Part shown: positions 39,904 through 48,957 of the stretch, piece after piece
How the letters are laid out: each line of letters starts with the position of its first letter
How positions within the stretch are numbered: position 1 is the stretch's first letter
NCBI GenBank assembly: GCA_017456845.1
Contig: JAFTIP010000015.1
Coordinates: 1 to 64,000, forward strand
Source: Ruminococcus sp.
Lineage (GTDB): Bacteria; Bacillota; Clostridia; Oscillospirales; Acutalibacteraceae
DNA length: 64,000 nucleotides
Reading direction: 5' to 3'
Notes under the pieces: generated by a model
The model's input: the letters and a program-made list of their open reading frames with translations, nothing else
What the model was told of the DNA's origin: nothing
The model's database searches: none
Program-made: the position numbers and the translations under genes

Positions 39904-40878
39904 TCAGATGGAAACATCCATTGCTATATTATAGAGTTCTTCATCGAAAACACGCTTCATATTGAGTGCCTCGGTAATATCAAGGTCAACAATATTGCCG
40001 CCCTGCAATGCAACGACTCTGTCGCCGATGCCTGAGGAGAGAAGCTCAACTGCATGATGACCCATAGCACTTGCCACTACACGGTCTCTAAGTGTGGGAG
40101 AACCGCCGCGCTGAACGTGACCAAGTATAGTTGCACGGGACTCGATGCCTGTTTTCTCCTCGATATACTTTGCAATCTCTTCTGTGTGGCCAACACCTTC
40201 AGCAACAACTACGATGAAGTGACGCTTGCCTGTAGCCTTTGTATCGATAATCTTCTGAACAACCATTTTGTCGATATCCACGGGCTTTTCGGGAACTAAG
40301 ATTGCAGTAGCACCGCAAGCGATACCTGTCTGCAGGGCAATATCACCGCAACGTCTACCCATTACCTCTACTACAGAGCATCTATCGTGAGACTGAGCTG
40401 TATCACGAATTTTATCAACCATTTCGAGGGCTGTGTTCATGGCAGTATCAAAGCCGATTGTATACTCACTGCATGCAATGTCATTATCGATTGTGCCGGG
40501 AATACCTACGCAGGGAATACCTGCACCTGAAAGGTCTCTTGCACCACGGAAAGAGCCGTCACCGCCGATTACAACAACACCGTTAACACCAAGAGAACGG
40601 CAATAGTCAGCAGCCTTTTTAACACCTGCAGGAGTGTTATATTCCTCACTTCTGGCTGTGCAGAGCATTGTACCACCGCGGTGAATAATATCGGAAACCG
40701 AGCGAAGGTTCATCTGAACAACCTCGCCTGTTAAGAGGCCGTTGTAACCTCTGCGAACACCGTAAACCTGGATATTCTTGTTTATAGCAGAGCGAACAAC
40801 TGCTCTGACAGCAGCATTCATACCGGGAGCGTCGCCGCCGCTGGTTAAAACTGCAATAGAATTAAGCTTTTGTGACAT
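39904..40878 (-). CDS. pfkA: ATP-dependent 6-phosphofructokinase
   Basis: Phosphorylates fructose-6-phosphate, the main control point of glycolysis. Marks: GGDAPGMNAAVR at the N-terminus, ATP-site GGDGSFRGA (the Gly of GGDGS indicates ATP rather than pyrophosphate), catalytic PGTIDNDIACSEYTIGFDTA, and EVMGRRCGDIAL. The length from the chosen ATG is 324, as in Bacillus. That ATG has TTGGAGG 7 bases upstream; a longer frame would add 15 residues and cover the promoter. Confidence 0.97.
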   Translation of the reverse strand: MSQKLNSIAVLTSGGDAPGMNAAVRAVVRSAINKNIQVYGVRRGYNGLLTGEVVQMNLRSVSDIIHRGGTMLCTARSEEYNTPAGVKKAADYCRSLGVNGVVVIGGDGSFRGARDLSGAGIPCVGIPGTIDNDIACSEYTIGFDTAMNTALEMVDKIRDTAQSHDRCSVVEVMGRRCGDIALQTGIACGATAILVPEKPVDIDKMVVQKIIDTKATGKRHFIVVVAEGVGHTEEIAKYIEEKTGIESRATILGHVQRGGSPTLRDRVVASAMGHHAVELLSSGIGDRVVALQGGNIVDLDITEALNMKRVFDEELYNIAMDVSI

Positions 40879-40911
40879 AATAATACCTCCAATAGGCGTA
40901 ATACACAAGTT

Positions 40912-40940
40912 ATTATAATACATTTAAATGCTAAATTCAA
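40912..40940 (-). promoter_or_regulatory. Sigma-A promoter of pfkA
   Basis: On the minus strand TTGAAT and TATAAT are separated by exactly 17 bases in the dnaE-pfkA gap, so pfkA can be transcribed apart from dnaE. Confidence 0.85.
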
Positions 40941-40950
40941 GGGGTTTTTA

Positions 40951-43900
40951 CTATTCTTTATACTTTAGTTTTACCGAGTCTTCGCCAAGAACCTTTTTAA
41001 GTTCTCTTATAAGCACACTGTTTACGTCCACCCAAAGACTTTTGGGTGCCATAAATTGTTTTTTGGAATCTGTAAGATAAAGTATAACGGGAGTTGTACC
41101 ATCAAAGATTTCCAAAAGATTTTTTGCTTTTTTAAACTCAGCACACTCCATATCAGAAAGCTTAAGATACACCGCTCTTACCTTATGATGTGTACTGCAG
41201 TTTGGCACAGAAGCGGGGTGCTCATTATTGTTAGCACCAACATTAGTATGTGCAACAGTAGAAACAACACCCACCTCGTCTTTTGCGGGAATTTTGGAAA
41301 CCCTGTTAACAAGAACCTTTGCGTCTTCATCCTCTTTAAGGTTAACAGTTCCCTCTACACAGATTACACTACCCTCGTAAAGAAGAGAACCAAATTCAGA
41401 AAGAGTTTTTGGGAACACTACAAGCTCCATGATACCCGAACGGTCTTCTGCTGTTACAAAAGCCATCATCTGATTGGATTTAGTAATCTGTGTACGGTAT
41501 TTAGATACAATACACACAAGTCTCACTCTGTCGCCGTCTATAATATCGGCGGTAGAATCAAGACTTATAATGTCCCCTATTTTTGTGGCGTTTATGCGTT
41601 TTGAGTACCATTCGTACTCGGAAATAGGATGACCTGAAAGGAAGAAACCAGTCATATCACGCTCCATTTTAAGAAGCTCAATTAATGAAAATTCCGCCAA
41701 ATCAGGAGTTGTAATCTGAGGATGCGACTTTTCGCTGTCGTCACCACCAAAAAGCGAGAGTTGGCCCGCCATATTACGGCGTTTTTCATAGTCTAAATCA
41801 TCAAGAATAGGCTTAATTACACTAAGCATCTGACGGCGGTTTAAGCCTAAGCCATCCAATGCTCCGCTTTTAATTAGGCTTTCCACGGCTCTTGAGTTTA
41901 AAGCTCTGGAATAAAGACGTGAGCAAAAATCAGAAATAGAGCTGAAAGGCTTTTTATCACGCTCTCTGATAATTTCATCGATAAACGCTTTGCCTAAGTT
42001 CTTAATAGCCATCAGGCCGTAGCGTATGTTTCCATTTATTACGGTAAAGCCGTGTGAACTGAAATTAACGTGAGGCGGCAACACCTCGATACCTAAACGC
42101 AGACACTCGGTTATATAAGATGAAAGCTTGTTCTGGTTATCAAGGACCGAAGAAAGAAGCGCCGCCATATATTCTTTTGGATAATAACATTTAAGCCAAG
42201 CGGTCTGATAAGAAATAAAAGCATAGGAAGCAGCGTGAGATTTGTTGAACGCATAAGAGGCAAAGCTTTTCATTTGCTCGTAAATTTCTTCGGCAATCTC
42301 ACGGCTTACGCCCCTTTTAAGGCACCCCTCAACTTCTACGGTGCCATTTTCATTCACTAAACCTTCAATAAAAATTTTGCGTTCTTTTTCCATAACGTCG
42401 TGCTTTTTCTTGCTCATTGCACGGCGTACAATATCAGCCCTGCCCAAAGAGTAGCCCGCAAGCTTACGGAAAATCTGCATTACCTGCTCCTGATATACTA
42501 TACAGCCGTAGGTAACGTCTAAAATATCCTCAAGCATAGGATGCAGGTACTTGACCTTTTGGGGGTTATGGCGATTTTCAATATAAGTTGGGATACTATC
42601 CATAGGGCCTGGACGGTAAAGCGAAATAACCGCAATCAGGTCTTCAAAAGAGTCGGGCTTAAGCTGAGTAAGAACATTCTTCATACCCTGTGACTCAAAC
42701 TGAAAAACGCCCTCTGTATTACCTAAAGAAAGCATACTGAAAACAGATTTATCAGAAAGGCTGATGTTATCCAAATCAAAATCGGCATTCTTTACTTTAA
42801 TAAGCTTTACCGCATCATTAATAACCGTTAAGTTCCTCAGACCCAAAAAGTCCATCTTAAGAAGGCCTAACTCTTCCAGAGTGGTCATCGTAAACTGGGT
42901 TACTACCTGAGAATCGTTCATTGCCAATGGCACGTAATCTGAAACCGCACGGTCGGAAATAATTACGCCTGCCGCGTGAGTTGTAGCATGACGAGGCATA
43001 CCTTCAATCGCCATTGAGGTATCTAAAAGTTCTTTAATCTGGGGATCTGTGTTATATTTTGTTTTAAGCTCTTTGCTTATTTCAAGAGCTTTTTTTATGG
43101 TCATATTAAGCTCAAAGGGTATGAGCTTTGCAACGGTGTCGCAGGTGTTATAAGGTATTGCCAAAGCCCTGCCTACATCTCTGACAGCACCGCGAGCCGC
43201 CATTGTACCAAAGGCGATAATCTGAGCTACGTGGTCATAACCATATTTACGTACAACGTAGTCGATAACCTCTCCTCGTCTGTCCTTACAGAAGTCGATA
43301 TCAAAATCCGGCATACTTACACGCTCGGGATTAAGAAAACGTTCAAAAAGGAGGTTATATTTTATAGGGTCAATACCTGTAATTCCGATACAATAGGCAC
43401 AAAGCGAGCCTGCACCTGAGCCTCTGCCGGGACCAACAGGAATACCCTGAGATTTTGCATAGTCAATAAAATCGTGAACAATAAGGTAATAGTCAACAAA
43501 GCCCATACGGCTTATGGTTGAAAGCTCGTATTCTAAACGGTCTACAATTTCCTGAGCAGGATTTATGCCGTATTTTTTATAGAGTCCGTCATAACAGCGA
43601 CGCTTAAAATATTCGTAATGATCCTCACCGTTTGGCACATCAAAGAAAGGAAGCTTACGTTTGCCAAATTCGAAATCAAGGTTACACTCCTCAGCAATTT
43701 TTGCGGTATTATCAAAAGCTTCGGGATAATCTTTTAAAAGAATTCTCATTTCATCTTCGGATTTCAAATAAAACTCATCGGTTTCAAACTCCATTTTATC
43801 TTCATCGTTTATGGTATGGTTTGTCTGAATACACAAAAGTATTGAGTGAGTTCTGGCATCCTCTTTTTTTACATAATGGCAATCGTTAGTAAAAGCCATG

Positions 43901-44496
43901 GGAATCTGAGCTTCACGACTAAGCCTGATTAAATCAGGGAGAATATCAAGCTGAGCTTTTATGCCGTGGTTCTGAAGCTCGATATAAAAGTTACCCTCGC
44001 CAAAAATATTTTTATAATAAAGTGCTTTGCTTAAAGCACCTTTGTAGTCAGAATTAGAAAGCTTACGTGGAATTTCGCCTGCAAGACATGCCGAAAGGCA
44101 GATAAGCCCTTCGTGGTATTTTTCTAAAAGCTCATCATCGATTCTGGGTTTAACGTAAAAACCGTCAGTAAAACCTAAAGAAACAAGCTTAATAAGGTTC
44201 TGGTAGCCTGTCTGATTTTTACAAAGGAGCACCATATGGTAGTATTCGCGGTCAAGCTCAGGAGTTTTATCAAAACGTGACCGAGGTGCAACGTAAACCT
44301 CGCAGCCGATTATGGGTTTTATTCCCTGCTTTTTACACTCACGCCAAAAATCAACAACTCCATACATTACGCCGTGGTCAGTTATGGCAAGAGCAGTCTG
44401 TCCCTGTTCTTTACACGCAGAAACAAGCTCGCTTATACGGCAGGCACCATCAAGCAAGCTGAATTCAGTATGAACATGTAAATGTACAAAGGACAT
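40951..44496 (-). CDS. dnaE: DNA polymerase III subunit alpha (DnaE-type)
   Basis: Replicative polymerase of the DnaE group, 1181 residues. An N-terminal PHP domain keeps its metal-site residues (VHLHVHTEFSLLDG, AITDHGVMYGVVDF). The polymerase core has GPGRGSGAGSLCAYC, the catalytic aspartates in PDFDIDFCKDRRGEVIDYV, and YQEQVMQIFRKLAGYS. A helix-hairpin-helix region (SGALDGLGLNRRQML) and an OB fold (about 990-1070) follow. Firmicutes usually also carry PolC; it is not in this window. A GAGGT site precedes the ATG, 18 bases after xseA. Confidence 0.97.
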   Translation of the reverse strand: MSFVHLHVHTEFSLLDGACRISELVSACKEQGQTALAITDHGVMYGVVDFWRECKKQGIKPIIGCEVYVAPRSRFDKTPELDREYYHMVLLCKNQTGYQNLIKLVSLGFTDGFYVKPRIDDELLEKYHEGLICLSACLAGEIPRKLSNSDYKGALSKALYYKNIFGEGNFYIELQNHGIKAQLDILPDLIRLSREAQIPMAFTNDCHYVKKEDARTHSILLCIQTNHTINDEDKMEFETDEFYLKSEDEMRILLKDYPEAFDNTAKIAEECNLDFEFGKRKLPFFDVPNGEDHYEYFKRRCYDGLYKKYGINPAQEIVDRLEYELSTISRMGFVDYYLIVHDFIDYAKSQGIPVGPGRGSGAGSLCAYCIGITGIDPIKYNLLFERFLNPERVSMPDFDIDFCKDRRGEVIDYVVRKYGYDHVAQIIAFGTMAARGAVRDVGRALAIPYNTCDTVAKLIPFELNMTIKKALEISKELKTKYNTDPQIKELLDTSMAIEGMPRHATTHAAGVIISDRAVSDYVPLAMNDSQVVTQFTMTTLEELGLLKMDFLGLRNLTVINDAVKLIKVKNADFDLDNISLSDKSVFSMLSLGNTEGVFQFESQGMKNVLTQLKPDSFEDLIAVISLYRPGPMDSIPTYIENRHNPQKVKYLHPMLEDILDVTYGCIVYQEQVMQIFRKLAGYSLGRADIVRRAMSKKKHDVMEKERKIFIEGLVNENGTVEVEGCLKRGVSREIAEEIYEQMKSFASYAFNKSHAASYAFISYQTAWLKCYYPKEYMAALLSSVLDNQNKLSSYITECLRLGIEVLPPHVNFSSHGFTVINGNIRYGLMAIKNLGKAFIDEIIRERDKKPFSSISDFCSRLYSRALNSRAVESLIKSGALDGLGLNRRQMLSVIKPILDDLDYEKRRNMAGQLSLFGGDDSEKSHPQITTPDLAEFSLIELLKMERDMTGFFLSGHPISEYEWYSKRINATKIGDIISLDSTADIIDGDRVRLVCIVSKYRTQITKSNQMMAFVTAEDRSGIMELVVFPKTLSEFGSLLYEGSVICVEGTVNLKEDEDAKVLVNRVSKIPAKDEVGVVSTVAHTNVGANNNEHPASVPNCSTHHKVRAVYLKLSDMECAEFKKAKNLLEIFDGTTPVILYLTDSKKQFMAPKSLWVDVNSVLIRELKKVLGEDSVKLKYKE

Positions 44497-44513
44497 ATAG
44501 TTTACCTCTTTAT

Positions 44514-45722
44514 TTACTGAGTAATTTCTGCGTTAACTGTTCCGTCTTTAAAGCGAAGAGATATTTTATCGCCTTCACTTAATTCCTCTACAGAATTTAC
44601 CGTAACATCATCTTTTGAGACCACAGAGTAACCTCTGCGCAGTATACTTACAGGGTCCAAAGCAAACAAACTACCCTTAAGGCCGAAAAGCTCTTTTTCC
44701 TTTTCAGCTATTATAGTTTCACCTTTTACTTTAAGTTTTTCTGAAAGTCTGTCAAGATTATTACATTTATCAAGATATTCACGGTTGGGGTCTAAAACAT
44801 CGATTTTATGAGTGAAAATATCAAACTGAGATTTATGTTTTGATAAAAAGCGGTCAATAAGCGAGAAAAGATACTGACGTTGCTGCAAAAGCATTTCAGC
44901 CTGCTCAGCTCTGTCGGGCACAACAAGTTCTGCGGCGGCTGATGGCGTTGGAGCACGCATATCTGAAACGAAATCGCAGATTGTAAAATCAGTTTCGTGA
45001 CCAACAGCACTCACCACAGGTACAGGGCAAGCAAAAATTGCCCGTGCCAAATCCTCGCTGTTAAACGCCCACAAATCCTCTACAGAACCTCCGCCGCGGC
45101 CGATAATTACTACATCGCAGTCGCTGCCAGCAGAAACGGACTTTACAGCGTTTGTAAGCTGAAACGCGGCATCCTCACCTTGAACAAGAACAGGTAAAAG
45201 CTCGACCTGAGCATAAGGCCAACGACGGCTGAGAATATTACGGATATCCTGCAAAGCCGCACCTGTAGGCGAGGTTATAACGGTAATTTTTTTAGGAAAC
45301 AAAGGTAAGGGCTTTTTATGTGATTTATCAAAAAGACCTTCTTTTAAAAGCTTTTCTTTAAGCTGTTCAAAGGCTAAAGTAAGTGCACCAATGCCGTCAG
45401 GCTGCATATCCTCGATATACAGCTGATACTGACCGCTGGGCTCATATATTGACACTCTGCCACGAACCAATACCTTCATACCGTTCTGAGGCTTGAAACG
45501 AAGACGCGAAGCGTTAAAGGAAAACATTACTGCCTTGATTACAGCCTTGCTATCTTTTAAAGAAAGATAAATGTGACCGCTTGAATAATGGTCGGTAAGG
45601 TTAGAAATCTCTCCGCTTACGAATACATATTGAAGATTAGGGTCAGAGTCAAGAAGCCCCTTAAGATAAGTATTCAGCGCAGAGACCGAAATAATCTTAG
45701 GGGTGGTAAAATTAGTGTTCAT
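44514..45722 (-). CDS. xseA: Exodeoxyribonuclease VII large subunit
   Basis: Large subunit of ExoVII, which degrades single-stranded DNA to oligonucleotides. The N-terminal OB fold has VFVSGEISNLTDHYSSGHIYLSLKD (split here: VSGEISNLT, SGHIYLSLKD); the catalytic domain has VITSPTGAALQDI, IIGRGGGSVEDLWAFN and SAVGHETDFTICDFVSDMRAPTPSAAAE (partly quoted). The start is set at the ATG 7 bases after the preceding gene, with a weak site; a longer frame overlaps that gene by 89 bases. The length is 402. No xseB gene is adjacent. Confidence 0.95.
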   Translation of the reverse strand: MNTNFTTPKIISVSALNTYLKGLLDSDPNLQYVFVSGEISNLTDHYSSGHIYLSLKDSKAVIKAVMFSFNASRLRFKPQNGMKVLVRGRVSIYEPSGQYQLYIEDMQPDGIGALTLAFEQLKEKLLKEGLFDKSHKKPLPLFPKKITVITSPTGAALQDIRNILSRRWPYAQVELLPVLVQGEDAAFQLTNAVKSVSAGSDCDVVIIGRGGGSVEDLWAFNSEDLARAIFACPVPVVSAVGHETDFTICDFVSDMRAPTPSAAAELVVPDRAEQAEMLLQQRQYLFSLIDRFLSKHKSQFDIFTHKIDVLDPNREYLDKCNNLDRLSEKLKVKGETIIAEKEKELFGLKGSLFALDPVSILRRGYSVVSKDDVTVNSVEELSEGDKISLRFKDGTVNAEITQ

Positions 45723-45729
45723 ATAAATC

Positions 45730-46668
45730 TTAGCTTTCAGATAAGAATTTTTGGGCACCCAAATAAGCAATACCCACAGCGTTATCAGCAGAAAACTGCG
45801 GCGGTGCAAAAGAAGCATTAAAGTGCATTAAAATATCCTCTTTAATAATCTTGTTGGACATAACGCCGCCAGCAAAAAGCAAAGGCAACTCGCCATACTC
45901 TGCAACAAGAGATTTTACCATAGCAATAAGAGTTTCGCTTATTGCTTTTAAGGTGTATGCAGATACGTAAGCTTTATCGCATGATTGCTCATAAAGCTTT
46001 GCAATTTTATTCTGAAATCCGCTTAAATTACAATTACTGCCCTTTAGGCTTGGTTTTACCTTTATATTTCCCTCATAAGTATTTGCGAGCTTTTCGAGCT
46101 CTATTCCGCAGGGAAAGCTTAAACCGAGCATCACACCAATACGGTCTACAAGCTGACCTGCGTTAAGGTCAGAGGTTTCGGCAATAAGCTCAGCTTTTAT
46201 AAAAGAGCCTTCGCAGGGCTTAACGAGCAAAGCTTCGGTGGTACCTCCGCTTACATGAAAAGCAATAAACGGTGAGCTTAATAGCTCAGTATGTTCACTG
46301 CCAAACGCCGCCGCGGCTATGTGGCCCTGCTGATGAGAAAAAGCGTAAAGGGGTATGCTATTAACTGCTGAAATTGATTTTGCAACAGAAACGCCTGCAA
46401 GAAAACAAGGCATATAGGAGCCTTCACATTCTCTTGGGGCAGAAGAAACAGCAACAGCGTCAATTTTTCTGCCCTTGAAATCAAGAGAAGAAATAACATC
46501 AGGCAACTGCTTTGTATGATGAAAAACAGCGTCGCTCTGCCTTATACCACAGTCGCCTTTTTTTACAGGCAGAAGCTTTTTTACTTGCTCTGCAACTACG
46601 CTTTCTGTATCAAAAAGTGCAGCTGAGGTGGTGTAGTTACTGGTGTCGATTCCTAAAATAAGAGCCAT
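45730..46668 (-). CDS. TsaD/Kae1-family paralogue (peptidase M22-like)
   Basis: 312 residues with the ASKHA fold of TsaD, the tRNA threonylcarbamoyl transferase subunit. It has LGIDTSNYTTSAAL at the N-terminus, the metal motif H-x3-H as SHQQGHIAAA (His112, His116), FHVSGGTTEALLV and FAGGVMSNKII. True TsaD carries HHMEGH-type wording and is about 340 residues; the HQQGH variant, with shorter length, suggests the second, uncharacterised paralogue found in many Clostridia. A separate tsaD is expected elsewhere. The start overlaps the nusB stop (TAATG). Confidence 0.8.
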   Translation of the reverse strand: MALILGIDTSNYTTSAALFDTESVVAEQVKKLLPVKKGDCGIRQSDAVFHHTKQLPDVISSLDFKGRKIDAVAVSSAPRECEGSYMPCFLAGVSVAKSISAVNSIPLYAFSHQQGHIAAAAFGSEHTELLSSPFIAFHVSGGTTEALLVKPCEGSFIKAELIAETSDLNAGQLVDRIGVMLGLSFPCGIELEKLANTYEGNIKVKPSLKGSNCNLSGFQNKIAKLYEQSCDKAYVSAYTLKAISETLIAMVKSLVAEYGELPLLFAGGVMSNKIIKEDILMHFNASFAPPQFSADNAVGIAYLGAQKFLSES

Positions 46669-47150
46669 TAGCCCTCACCCTTAACAAGTGAGCCTAAAAG
46701 ACCGTTAACAAAGGAAGCATCCTCTGAAATCGAATACTTTTTGGTAAGCTCAACGGCCTCGTTAATTGATACTGAAACCGGAATTTTCTCACAATAAAGA
46801 ATCTCGTAAACTGCAACACGAAGTACTGCCAGAGAAATTTTTGAAATACGGTTGATTCTCCAGCCCTTTGTAAGGAATGCAGAAATCTTCTCGTCAAGCT
46901 CAGTTGCCATTTCCTGAATTACGCCTGCGGTTTTAATTGCCTCGTCAGAATAAAACTGGGCTGTACTATCAGTAAAATTGTCGGCAATTTCCTGAACGTC
47001 TGTGTCGGAAAAAAGGCTTTCGAAAACAATTAAAAATGTCTGCTCTCTTTTCTTATATCTTGAGATTTTGTTGTGGGCGTTGAGGTCTTCTTTAACCTCT
47101 GCCTCACTCTCTTCGGGAGTAGTATTTACATCTAAAATTTTATCGTCCAT
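46668..47150 (-). CDS. nusB: Transcription antitermination factor NusB
   Basis: Part of the rRNA antitermination complex with NusE (S10). The 160 residues include a charged extension (1-32, DDKILDVNTTPEESEAEV) before the all-helical NusB core (KISRYKKREQTFLIVFESLF, KGWRINRISKISLAVLRVAVYEILY, ISINEAVELTKKYS-like SINEAVELTKKYSISEDASFVNGLLGSL). GAGAGGT precedes the ATG. It heads the nusB-tsaD-like-xseA-dnaE run. Confidence 0.92.
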   Translation of the reverse strand: MDDKILDVNTTPEESEAEVKEDLNAHNKISRYKKREQTFLIVFESLFSDTDVQEIADNFTDSTAQFYSDEAIKTAGVIQEMATELDEKISAFLTKGWRINRISKISLAVLRVAVYEILYCEKIPVSVSINEAVELTKKYSISEDASFVNGLLGSLVKGEG

Positions 47151-47186
47151 TTTTTACCTCTCAAAATATTATTAAAATCCAAAATA

Positions 47187-47215
47187 ATTATAGCAATAAA
47201 CTAAGAAAATTGCAA
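47187..47215 (-). promoter_or_regulatory. Sigma-A promoter of the nusB operon
   Basis: On the minus strand TTGCAA and TATAAT are separated by exactly 17 bases, about 37 bases before the nusB ATG. Confidence 0.86.
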
Positions 47216-47225
47216 TAATATGGAG

Positions 47226-47265
47226 AAAGAAAAAAGCAGGAGATGTAAAAAATACATCCCCTGCT
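47226..47265 (-). terminator. Terminator after the dockerin esterase gene
   Basis: On the minus strand a 12-bp stem with one mismatch (GCAGGGGATGTA / TACATCTCCTGC) and a T-rich loop is followed by TTTTTTC. It lies 8 bases after the stop. Confidence 0.87.
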
Positions 47266-47272
47266 TGAAAAA

Positions 47273-48955
47273 CTATTGTAATTCAAAAAGCCACGTTACA
47301 ATTTCAGGCATATATGCACGCCAAGCAGCTTCGTTATGACCGCACTTTTCGTCGTAAACAAAGGTCATTTTGCTGTCATCATAGCCTAAATCGGCAAGCC
47401 AGTTTTTCATATCTCTGGCATAAGGTAAAAGCTCTTGCTCTAAAGAGTCACCGCCGCCGTTGTAAAAATAAATTCTGGGAAGTTTTGCGGTATCGGTAAA
47501 GTCAAATTTCTCAAAATACTCATACCAAGTAGCTTTGTCGTAAAGCATAAATGCAGGTGAGATTGCACCTATTCTTGAGAATTCGTCCATATACTCCATA
47601 CCGATGTAGAAGGCCTCAATTCCACCTGAGGAGCTTCCTACAATTGCAGAATGTGCGGCATCTGTATAAACGTTATAATTTGCCTCAACATAAGGTACAA
47701 CTGTTTTTGCCACAAACTCTGCAAACTGCTCACCGCTTCCGTTTTTAAAGCCGCCGCTGTTATATGCAGGGATTACTTCGCCAAGGTCGGGAGTAAGCTC
47801 ATTATCGCGGTTTCGGGAGTTATCAATACCAACTAAGATAATGCCCTCACCGCCGTTTTTCATAAGAGCTGTGATTATTTCGTCACTTCCCCATCCGCCA
47901 TTATAAGCATCAGAATCATCAAACTGGTTCTGACCGTCTAAAAGGTAGATAACAGAATACTTTTTAGTAGTGTCGGCAGGATTATAGCCGGCAGGAGTCC
48001 AGATTTCTACAGGTTTTTTGTAGCCTGTGGGGTAATCCAAGCTTACTGTTTTTTTGGTGCCGTAATCAGTTACGTCATAAGCATAAACCCCAAGCTGCAT
48101 TGCGTTCTTCGGTGTCTGGCTTGTAATAAAGAAGCCTGAGCTCGCCACAGTTACTGTGGCGTTAACGGTCTGGCTTTTACCGTTGTTGAAAACTACGCGG
48201 TTATACTTTGAAACGTCTACGTCGATTGAATAAATCTTTTCACCGTATTCATTGGTAGTAAAATGCTTCATAGCCGCACCGGGCCAAGACTTATTTTCGA
48301 GCCCCAGTTCTTCGTTATAAAAGTAAGCGTTAACATTCGCCCAACCTGCGTTATTGGAAAAATAAATTGTGATATTTGTATCTGGCTTAACAGGATTATA
48401 AGGAGTCACGGTTGTAGCCTCCGTCTCTGTAGTTTCTGTGGGTTCGGTCTGTGCTGTAGTGATTACTGTTGAGGATACAGGCTCGGTTGTTTCTGTTGCA
48501 TCTGTTGCCATAGTTGTTACCTCGGCGGTTGTCTCTGCCGTTGTCTCGGTAGGCTCTGTAACATAATCTGTAGCTGTTGTAGTTACTATAACAGTAGATG
48601 TGGGTTCGGTCTGAACTGTAGTTGCGGTGGGAATTGTGTCTTGCTCAGCTACGCCAATTTCTTCACCGATACCTAAAGGATAATCCATTTTTGCAAGGAA
48701 TTTCTGTATAGCGGTTGCATCCTTGATATTGATTTTTTCGTCAATATTGCAATCCGCACAAATCAGATTTTCCTCATAAAACTCTAGCATTTTCGCCACA
48801 TACTTCTGGATAGAAGTTGCATCTTTGATGTTAACCTTAGAGTCAAGGTTCGAGTCGCCCAGAATAAGCACATTCTGAGACAAAGCAAAGGTTCCAAAAG
48901 AAAACATACATAAAAGAGTTGCTAAGATAAGGAAAAGTGCCAATAACTTTTTCAT
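47273..48955 (-). CDS. Secreted dockerin/CBM26-like esterase
   Basis: 560-residue exported enzyme. Order: signal peptide (1-25); N-terminal dockerin (29-92) with both Ca2+ loops (GDSNLDSKVNIKD, ADCNIDEKINIKD); Thr/Glu-rich linker (105-190); CBM26-like starch-binding module (194-283, with GWANVNAYFYN and KSWPG); then an esterase-D-type alpha/beta hydrolase (300-560). The nucleophile elbow is GSSSGG with Ser442, and a late GHNEAAW supplies the His; the acid is less certain. The substrate could be an acyl or feruloyl ester, or a trehalose-like ester; the sequence does not tell. The ATG follows AAGGAGG, 2 bases after addA; a longer frame overlaps addA. A dockerin at the N-terminus is less usual than at the C-terminus. 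Confidence 0.9.
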   Translation of the reverse strand: MKKLLALFLILATLLCMFSFGTFALSQNVLILGDSNLDSKVNIKDATSIQKYVAKMLEFYEENLICADCNIDEKINIKDATAIQKFLAKMDYPLGIGEEIGVAEQDTIPTATTVQTEPTSTVIVTTTATDYVTEPTETTAETTAEVTTMATDATETTEPVSSTVITTAQTEPTETTETEATTVTPYNPVKPDTNITIYFSNNAGWANVNAYFYNEELGLENKSWPGAAMKHFTTNEYGEKIYSIDVDVSKYNRVVFNNGKSQTVNATVTVASSGFFITSQTPKNAMQLGVYAYDVTDYGTKKTVSLDYPTGYKKPVEIWTPAGYNPADTTKKYSVIYLLDGQNQFDDSDAYNGGWGSDEIITALMKNGGEGIILVGIDNSRNRDNELTPDLGEVIPAYNSGGFKNGSGEQFAEFVAKTVVPYVEANYNVYTDAAHSAIVGSSSGGIEAFYIGMEYMDEFSRIGAISPAFMLYDKATWYEYFEKFDFTDTAKLPRIYFYNGGGDSLEQELLPYARDMKNWLADLGYDDSKMTFVYDEKCGHNEAAWRAYMPEIVTWLFELQ

Positions 48956-48957
48956 TT

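Noticed and set aside
41056..41604. 182-codon open frame on the + strand opposite dnaE
   Set aside because: It lies wholly inside the intact dnaE gene, has no ribosome-binding site, and reads as low-quality Cys/His/Phe-rich protein. It is a shadow frame.
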